Assembly: GCA_016934415.1 (NCBI GenBank)
Contig: JAFGSW010000026.1
Coordinates: 1-53,011 of the forward strand
Length of the DNA: 53,011 bases
Direction of reading: 5' to 3'
DNA from: Spirochaetales bacterium
GTDB lineage: Bacteria; Spirochaetota; Spirochaetia; SZUA-6; RPPD01
In this document: piece after piece, positions 48,937 to 53,011 of the stretch
Layout of the letters: each line of letters starts with the position of its first letter
Numbering within the stretch: the stretch's first letter is position 1
Made by a program: the position numbers and the translations under genes
Notes under the pieces: generated by a model
Databases searched by the model: none
Told to the model about the DNA's origin: nothing
The model's input: only the letters and a program-made list of their open reading frames with translations

Positions 48937-49745
48937 AAGCATTCATCCATCACCTGGCCTACGACTTTAAAACCGGAATCCGCGACCGGACCAAGCTCCT
49001 CATGTTCTACCTTTTCCCCCTGGCGTTCTTTTTCGCGGTGAGCTCGTTCATGACGCAGATCAATCCCTTTTTCAAGGACACCATGATCCCGGCGATGGTG
49101 CTCTTCGCGGTCATGTCGGCCTGCCTGCTCTCCCTCCCGGGGACGCTCGTCACCGCGCGCGAGTCCGGGGTGTTCCGCAGTTTCCGCATCAACGGCGTAC
49201 CCGCGGCCTCGATCCTCTCCATCCCCGTCATTTCCGCAGCGGCGCACATGGCGGTGGCGGCCGTGATCATCGGCTTTGCGGGCACCCTGGTGTTCAAGGG
49301 CGCGGCTCCGGCGAACGTGCTCGGATTCGCGGCGGCGGCTCTCCTCTCGTACCTCGCCTACGCGGGATTCGGCCTCGTCCTCGGCACCGCGGCCGGGAAC
49401 GCCAACGCCTCCATCCTGCTGGCGCAGGCGGTCTACATCCCCTCCATTCTCCTGGGCGGGCTCATGGTCCCGCTTTCCGTCCTGCCCGACGCCTTCCGGC
49501 GCGCGGCCCTGATCCTGCCTTCGAGCCACGGGATGATCCTGTTCCAGGCATTGGGCTACCCGGCGGCCGGGAAGGCCTTTCCCTGGGTATCGCTCGCGGC
49601 GCTCGGCGGCGGCGCGGTCGTGAGCTTCTTCCTTTCGGCCTGGATTTTCCAGTGGGACACGCGCGCGAGCCGGCCGAACCGGAAGGCGTTCGCCGCCCTG
49701 CTCGCGCTCGTGCCGTACGCGCTCGCCGTGGCTGTCGGAGGCTGA
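48933..49745 (+). CDS. ABC-2 type transporter permease
   Basis: 270 aa, six membrane helices in the ABC-2 arrangement: an N-terminal amphipathic stretch, MLFYLFPLAFFFAVSSF, then AMVLFAVMSACLLSLPGTLVTARESGVFRSFRINGVP (the EXE-type coupling segment), and four further helices. The final LILPSSHGMILFQALGYPAAG region is typical. It forms an exporter with the ATPase encoded just upstream (4-nt overlap). One ATPase and one permease would act as homodimers. Confidence 0.92.
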   Translation: MKAFIHHLAYDFKTGIRDRTKLLMFYLFPLAFFFAVSSFMTQINPFFKDTMIPAMVLFAVMSACLLSLPGTLVTARESGVFRSFRINGVPAASILSIPVISAAAHMAVAAVIIGFAGTLVFKGAAPANVLGFAAAALLSYLAYAGFGLVLGTAAGNANASILLAQAVYIPSILLGGLMVPLSVLPDAFRRAALILPSSHGMILFQALGYPAAGKAFPWVSLAALGGGAVVSFFLSAWIFQWDTRASRPNRKAFAALLALVPYALAVAVGG

Positions 49746-49814
49746 GTCCCGGCGCGGTTGCGGGTGTCTGGGGGATGAGTTATATTTGAACGATTATTAT
49801 CATGTTGATTTCAA

Positions 49815-49923
49815 GTCACCCTGAGCTTGTCGAAGGGTAAGGGACGATATGAGCCTGTATTGTCAGTCATGGTTCGACAGGCTCACCATGACGTATGTCA
49901 CCCTGAGCCTGTCGAAGGGTGAC
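49815..49923. repeat. Cluster of three palindromic extragenic repeats (copies 3-5)
   Basis: Copy 3 at 49815-49838 begins GTCACCCTGAGCTTGTCGAAGGG. Copy 4 at 49866-49892 is a hairpin with arms GTCATGGT/ACCATGAC. Copy 5 at 49897-49923 is a hairpin with arms GTCACCCT/AGGGTGAC around GAGCCTGTCGA. The cluster separates the ABC exporter operon from the aldo/keto reductase gene. Elements with this TGAGCCTGTCGAAGG core are widespread in environmental bacterial genomes. Confidence 0.7.
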
Positions 49924-49959
49924 CGACAATTGAAATTAAAACACTTTCAGGAGGCCGCC

Positions 49960-50934
49960 ATGCTGCCGACGCGAAAATTGGGAAAAACCGGATTCGAGCT
50001 CACCGAAATAGGATTCGGGGCCTGGGCCGTCGGCGGGCCGTGGCGCTTCGGGTGGGGCGCCCAGGACGACGAGGAGTCGCTGGCCGCGATCGACGCGGCG
50101 CTCGAGGGGGGCGTCAACTGGATCGATACGGCCGCCGCCTACGGGCTCGGCCACTCGGAGGAGATAACCGGCAAGGCCCTGCGCGGCCGGCGCGACAAGG
50201 TGTTTCTCGCCACCAAGGGCGGCATCGTCTGGGACGACAAACGGCGCGTCAAGTTCAGCATCGAGCCGGGGTCCCTGAGAAAGGAATTCGAGGACAGCCT
50301 GCGCCGGCTCGACACCGATTATATCGACCTGTACCAGATCCACTGGCCCGACGGCGTGACGCCCGTGGAAAAGGCCTGGGAAGCGCTCCTCCGCTTCAAG
50401 CAGGACGGCAAGGCGCGCTTCGTCGGGGTGAGCAACTTCGACGCGCCGCAATTGGAAAAGTGCCTGAGCCTGGGACACGTCGATTCGCTCCAGCCGCCCT
50501 ACAACCTGGTGCGGCGCAATGCCGAGCGCGAGCTTCTGCCCTTCTGCCGCGAGCGCGGGATCGGGGTGGTCGCCTACAGCCCGATGATGTCCGGCCTTCT
50601 CACCGGCCGCTTCGACGCGGGACGATTGGCCGCCGACGATTGGCGGCTCGCATCGCCCTATTTCAAGGAACCGAGGCTGGGGAAGTCGCTTGCGCTCGTG
50701 GAGGAATTAAAGCCCATCGCCGAGCGCTCCGGGAAAACCGTCGGGCAGCTCGCCGTCGCCTGGGTGCTCGGAGGGGAGGCGATCACGTCCGCCATCGTCG
50801 GCGCCCGCCGGCCGTCACAGGTGGAGCAAACCCTGGCCGGGGCCGGATGGAAATTGAGCGACGGGGACCGGAGGGAGATCGATGAAATATCGAACCGTGT
50901 TTTCGGCGAGGACGCGTTCACGGACGCCACGTGA
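49960..50934 (+). CDS. Aldo/keto reductase
   Basis: 324 aa from the ATG at 49960, set by CAGGAGG and by the family start MLPTRKLGKTGFELTEIGFG. The catalytic tetrad is visible: Asp and Tyr in WIDTAAAYGLGHSEE, Lys in VFLATKGG, and His in YQIHWPD. The NADPH-binding end SAIVGARRPSQVEQTL is intact. It reduces aldehydes or ketones, probably sugar-like or small carbonyl compounds. It follows the repeat cluster, so it is probably a separate transcription unit. Confidence 0.94.
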   Translation: MLPTRKLGKTGFELTEIGFGAWAVGGPWRFGWGAQDDEESLAAIDAALEGGVNWIDTAAAYGLGHSEEITGKALRGRRDKVFLATKGGIVWDDKRRVKFSIEPGSLRKEFEDSLRRLDTDYIDLYQIHWPDGVTPVEKAWEALLRFKQDGKARFVGVSNFDAPQLEKCLSLGHVDSLQPPYNLVRRNAERELLPFCRERGIGVVAYSPMMSGLLTGRFDAGRLAADDWRLASPYFKEPRLGKSLALVEELKPIAERSGKTVGQLAVAWVLGGEAITSAIVGARRPSQVEQTLAGAGWKLSDGDRREIDEISNRVFGEDAFTDAT

Positions 50935-50937
50935 GCG

Positions 50938-50977
50938 GGGATGGGGAAGATGAGGAAGATGAGGAAGATGGAGGAGG
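50938..50977. repeat. GAAGATGAGG purine-rich repeat, short array
   Basis: Consecutive GGGGAAGATGAGGAAGATGAGGAAGATGGAGG units directly after the aldo/keto reductase stop. Related sequence occurs at 51580-51690 and, inverted, at 51772-51806. Confidence 0.6.
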
Positions 50978-51015
50978 GGCGGGACTCGTCGGCGCTTTCT
51001 CTCAAGGACCGGAAA

Positions 51016-51576
51016 ATGACCGTGCTTGTAATTACCGCCCTGGTCGGGGCGGGAATCGGCGCGGTCCCGCTTCTCCGGACCCGGCCTTTCCCGGACGTTT
51101 TCATCCTTTTGTGCCTCTTCTTCGGAGCGGCCGTCGCGCTGTCGCGGCTTTTTGCCCGGCGTCCGGCGCGGCTCCTTTTATTTTGCGTCACCACTTTTCT
51201 CTTCACGTTCACGCTGGAGGCCGTGGGAACGGCCACCGGGCTCGTGTTCGGTTTTTACCGCTACGGCGACGCCCTGGGCCCAAAACTCCTGGACGTCCCG
51301 GTCGTCATCGGCCTCCTCTGGTGCCTGATCACCCTGGGCTGCATCCGGCTGTCGCTCGTCCTGCTCCGCCGCTTCGGCCGCCCCGGCCGGCGGCTCACCC
51401 TGCTGACCGCCCCGCTGGGCTGCGTGTTTTTCGACCTGTGCATTGAGCCCCACGCCGGGCACCTCGGCTGGTGGCGGTGGAGCGACGGCGCGGTACCGCT
51501 TCGGAACTTCATCGCCTGGGGCGCGATCGCCTTTCTGGTCACCGGATTCTACCTCCTGCTGGACGACCGGCCGTGA
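51016..51576 (+). CDS. Carotenoid biosynthesis protein, CruF-like (DUF422)
   Basis: 186 aa from the ATG at 51016, with AAGGA 7 nt upstream. The in-frame extension from 50941 is translated repeat and is rejected. About six membrane helices are present. The family signature is clear: GFYRYGDALGPKLLDVPVVIGLLW, then DLCIEPHAGHLGWWRWSDGAVPLRNFIAWGAIAFLV. Relatives hydrate C50 or C40 carotenoid ends (bisanhydrobacterioruberin hydratase, CruF) or are of unknown activity. No phytoene synthase or desaturase is in the window, so the pathway is open. Confidence 0.82.
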   Translation: MTVLVITALVGAGIGAVPLLRTRPFPDVFILLCLFFGAAVALSRLFARRPARLLLFCVTTFLFTFTLEAVGTATGLVFGFYRYGDALGPKLLDVPVVIGLLWCLITLGCIRLSLVLLRRFGRPGRRLTLLTAPLGCVFFDLCIEPHAGHLGWWRWSDGAVPLRNFIAWGAIAFLVTGFYLLLDDRP

Positions 51577-51589
51577 TGGGAAGAAGATG

Positions 51590-51683
51590 AGGAAGTGTTG
51601 AGCCACGGCTGAAGAAGGTGAGGAAGATGGGGGAAGATCAGGAAGTTGTGGAACTACGGATGAAGAAGATAAGGAAGATGGGG
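51590..51683. repeat. Two tandem 43-nt repeat units
   Basis: Unit 1 (51590-51632) and unit 2 (51640-51683) share the order AGGAAG, (C/T)ACGG(C/A)TGAAGAAG, and AGGAAGATGGGG, about three quarters identical. The gap 51577-51806 has no gene; besides these units and the inverted copy at 51772-51806 it contains only AT-rich sequence (TGTTAGTGTAATTTAAATAA). Confidence 0.6.
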
Positions 51684-51771
51684 AGGGGAGAGCGGGTTTT
51701 TTTCGGATAACCGGGATTTGTGCTGTTAGTGTAATTTAAATAACCTGACGCGATGGTTTCTTCTTTGGGCT

Positions 51772-51806
51772 TTCCTCTATCTTCTTAATCTTCTTTATCC
51801 GTAGTT
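51772..51806. repeat. Inverted copy of the GAAGAT repeat next to the ATPase stop
   Basis: Read on the minus strand, AACTACGGATAAAGAAGATTAAGAAGAT-type sequence matches unit 2 at 51648-51683 (AACTACGGATGAAGAAGATAAGGAAGAT) at about four of five positions. It begins immediately after the stop codon of the ATPase gene. The two copies form an inverted pair around about 90 bp. Confidence 0.55.
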
Positions 51807-53011
51807 TCACGCCTGCTCCTCCAGGCTCATGACGCCGTAGACCTTGACGTATTCCTTGAGCATGGGGTCGCAGAAGGCGTACAGGCCGACGGCGGGCTTG
51901 TAGATGACGCCGCGGTCGATCAGGGTGGCCATGTTGGTGCTGAACTGGCTCTGGTCCCGGCCGATGTTCTTGGCGATGAAATCCAGGGGCACGTATTTTT
52001 TGGCCGATTTGGCCATGGCCTGGACGATCTTCTGGTACATGCCGCCGCCCGCCTTTTTCAGGATCGAGGCCAGCTTGTTCTTGCGCACGTCGGTCACGAT
52101 TTTCTTGATGGCGTTGTCGAAATCGGAGGCGTCGATGTACCCGTCGACGTCCACGGACAGCATCTCGCTCCCCAGGAGGTGGACGGGCTCCGGCAGGCCC
52201 GAGGTGACGTCCAGGACTTTTTTCGCCACTTTGCCCAGGTTGTATTTGTGGTTCGCCGCGTCGAAGCCCGCCCGGAGGATGCTCCCGACCTCCTTTTCGT
52301 TGAAGGTCTCGAGCGGCACGTCGCGGAAGGTCCTGAGGATGGACGAGTGCTCCTCCTCCAGCTTCTGGACCGCCCCGGTGATGCCGGCGCAGACGAAGCC
52401 GGTGTTCTTGACGTTCTCCCGGTTGAGCCTTTCGGTGACCAGCTTGAAGAAGGAGGAGATGCCGGAATTGGGCCTGATCCTGTCCAGCTCGTCGATGAAG
52501 ACGAGCACCCCCGATTTCCCCAGCTCGACCGCCTTCTTCTGGATCCGGGCCATGCGGGAAGTGAACTCCTCCGAAAAATCGGAGATGCTCGATTTCGACT
52601 TTTTCTCCCGGCTGAGCTTGAGGAATCCCTTGAGGTCGATCTCGATCCTGACCTTGTCGAAGATTTTCTTCAGGTCCGAATCGAACTTGCCCAGGATCGA
52701 GGAAGCGAGCTCGTCCACGCCCTGGTTGGAGTCGACGTCCTGCCAGATGGAGACGAAGTCGTAGCGCTCGACGCCCCGGTCGACGCCCAGCCGGTCGGTG
52801 AGCCGGTTGTCGCCCGTGGAGGTGCGGTAGACCTGGGTGAGGAGCGACGATTTGCCTACGCCCCGGGCGCCGGTGATGATGGTGTGCTTGGGGTTGCCGT
52901 GCATGATCTGGTAGATGGAGTCCACCAGCTCGTTGACCGAGTCCTCCCGGCCGAAGAAGCGGTCGGGGTCGTCGATGGGCCGGTTGGGCGTGAAGGGATC
53001 GATGAATCTCG
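51807..53011 (-). CDS. AAA/STAND-type ATPase with C-terminal winged helix (5' end outside the window)
   Basis: At least 401 aa; the frame is open to the window edge (it begins RFIDPFTPNRPIDDPDRFFGREDSVNELVDSI), so the true start is not seen. FFGRE is the usual N-terminal box of such ATPases. Walker A is TGARGVGKSS and Walker B VLVFIDELDR, followed by a sensor-like segment NTGFVCAGITG. The C-terminal 90 residues look like a winged helix (YVPLDFIAKNIGRDQSQFSTNMATLIDRGVIYKPAVGLYAF). This is the plan of archaeal-type/Orc1-like or defence-associated ATPases. Its role cannot be decided without the upstream neighbours. Confidence 0.82.
   Translation of the reverse strand, partial: RFIDPFTPNRPIDDPDRFFGREDSVNELVDSIYQIMHGNPKHTIITGARGVGKSSLLTQVYRTSTGDNRLTDRLGVDRGVERYDFVSIWQDVDSNQGVDELASSILGKFDSDLKKIFDKVRIEIDLKGFLKLSREKKSKSSISDFSEEFTSRMARIQKKAVELGKSGVLVFIDELDRIRPNSGISSFFKLVTERLNRENVKNTGFVCAGITGAVQKLEEEHSSILRTFRDVPLETFNEKEVGSILRAGFDAANHKYNLGKVAKKVLDVTSGLPEPVHLLGSEMLSVDVDGYIDASDFDNAIKKIVTDVRKNKLASILKKAGGGMYQKIVQAMAKSAKKYVPLDFIAKNIGRDQSQFSTNMATLIDRGVIYKPAVGLYAFCDPMLKEYVKVYGVMSLEEQA

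Overview
The window looks like a chromosomal segment of a high-GC, uncultured bacterium, most probably a spirochaete (Spirochaetota). This rests on the DksA/TraR protein, a predicted PPi-type phosphofructokinase, a UVR-tailed bifunctional nuclease and the general gene mix. It is inference; no marker here fixes the taxon. Most recognisable promoters have sigma70-like -35/-10 boxes with a 17-nt spacer.

Layout. 1-6.7 kb: tRNA-Leu(GAG), a small exported protein, a degenerate DEAD-box protein followed by trmB, a membrane protein, a metallo-beta-lactamase-fold hydrolase, DksA/TraR and infA. 6.8-10.5 kb (minus): argJ, aspartokinase and a UVR-motif protein. 10.7-15.3 kb (plus): PPi-type phosphofructokinase, proS, a lipoprotein and a small exported protein. 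15.3-17.7 kb (minus): a dicarboxylate/amino-acid symporter, a bifunctional nuclease and a small MshEN-like protein. 18-22.7 kb: fabF, a BamE-like lipoprotein, a zinc alcohol dehydrogenase, an atypical chorismate synthase and a small zinc-ribbon protein. 22.8-26 kb (minus): a three-gene partner-switching module made of a HATPase, an STAS-like protein and a membrane SpoIIE phosphatase. 26.1-29.5 kb: a monooxygenase-fold protein, an iron alcohol dehydrogenase and purA.

From 29.5 to 40.6 kb there is a plant-polysaccharide (probably xylan) island. It holds a giant secreted GH2 enzyme with two tandem CBM36/60-like modules, an intact cytoplasmic GH10 enzyme, a CBM9-like lipoprotein, two PfkB-type sugar kinases, and relics of a second GH10 and of a GH43. 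The island therefore appears to have been larger.

From 40.6 kb to the end come a DUF72 protein, a TPR/transglutaminase lipoprotein, a SecA paralogue with a C-terminal membrane segment beside a 77-aa membrane protein, three small unknown or YjfB-like proteins, a TetR-type ligand domain without its HTH fused in an operon to an ABC exporter, an aldo/keto reductase, a carotenoid-hydratase-like membrane protein and an AAA-type ATPase running off the window. Two families of extragenic repeats lie between these genes.

Most unusual points: at least five genes have a -10 box ending 6-7 nt before the start codon (leaderless mRNAs); a DEAD-box protein has lost most catalytic motifs and sits behind an operator-like palindrome; the chorismate synthase lacks the SHG histidine; and a SecA paralogue ends in a membrane segment instead of a zinc-binding tail.
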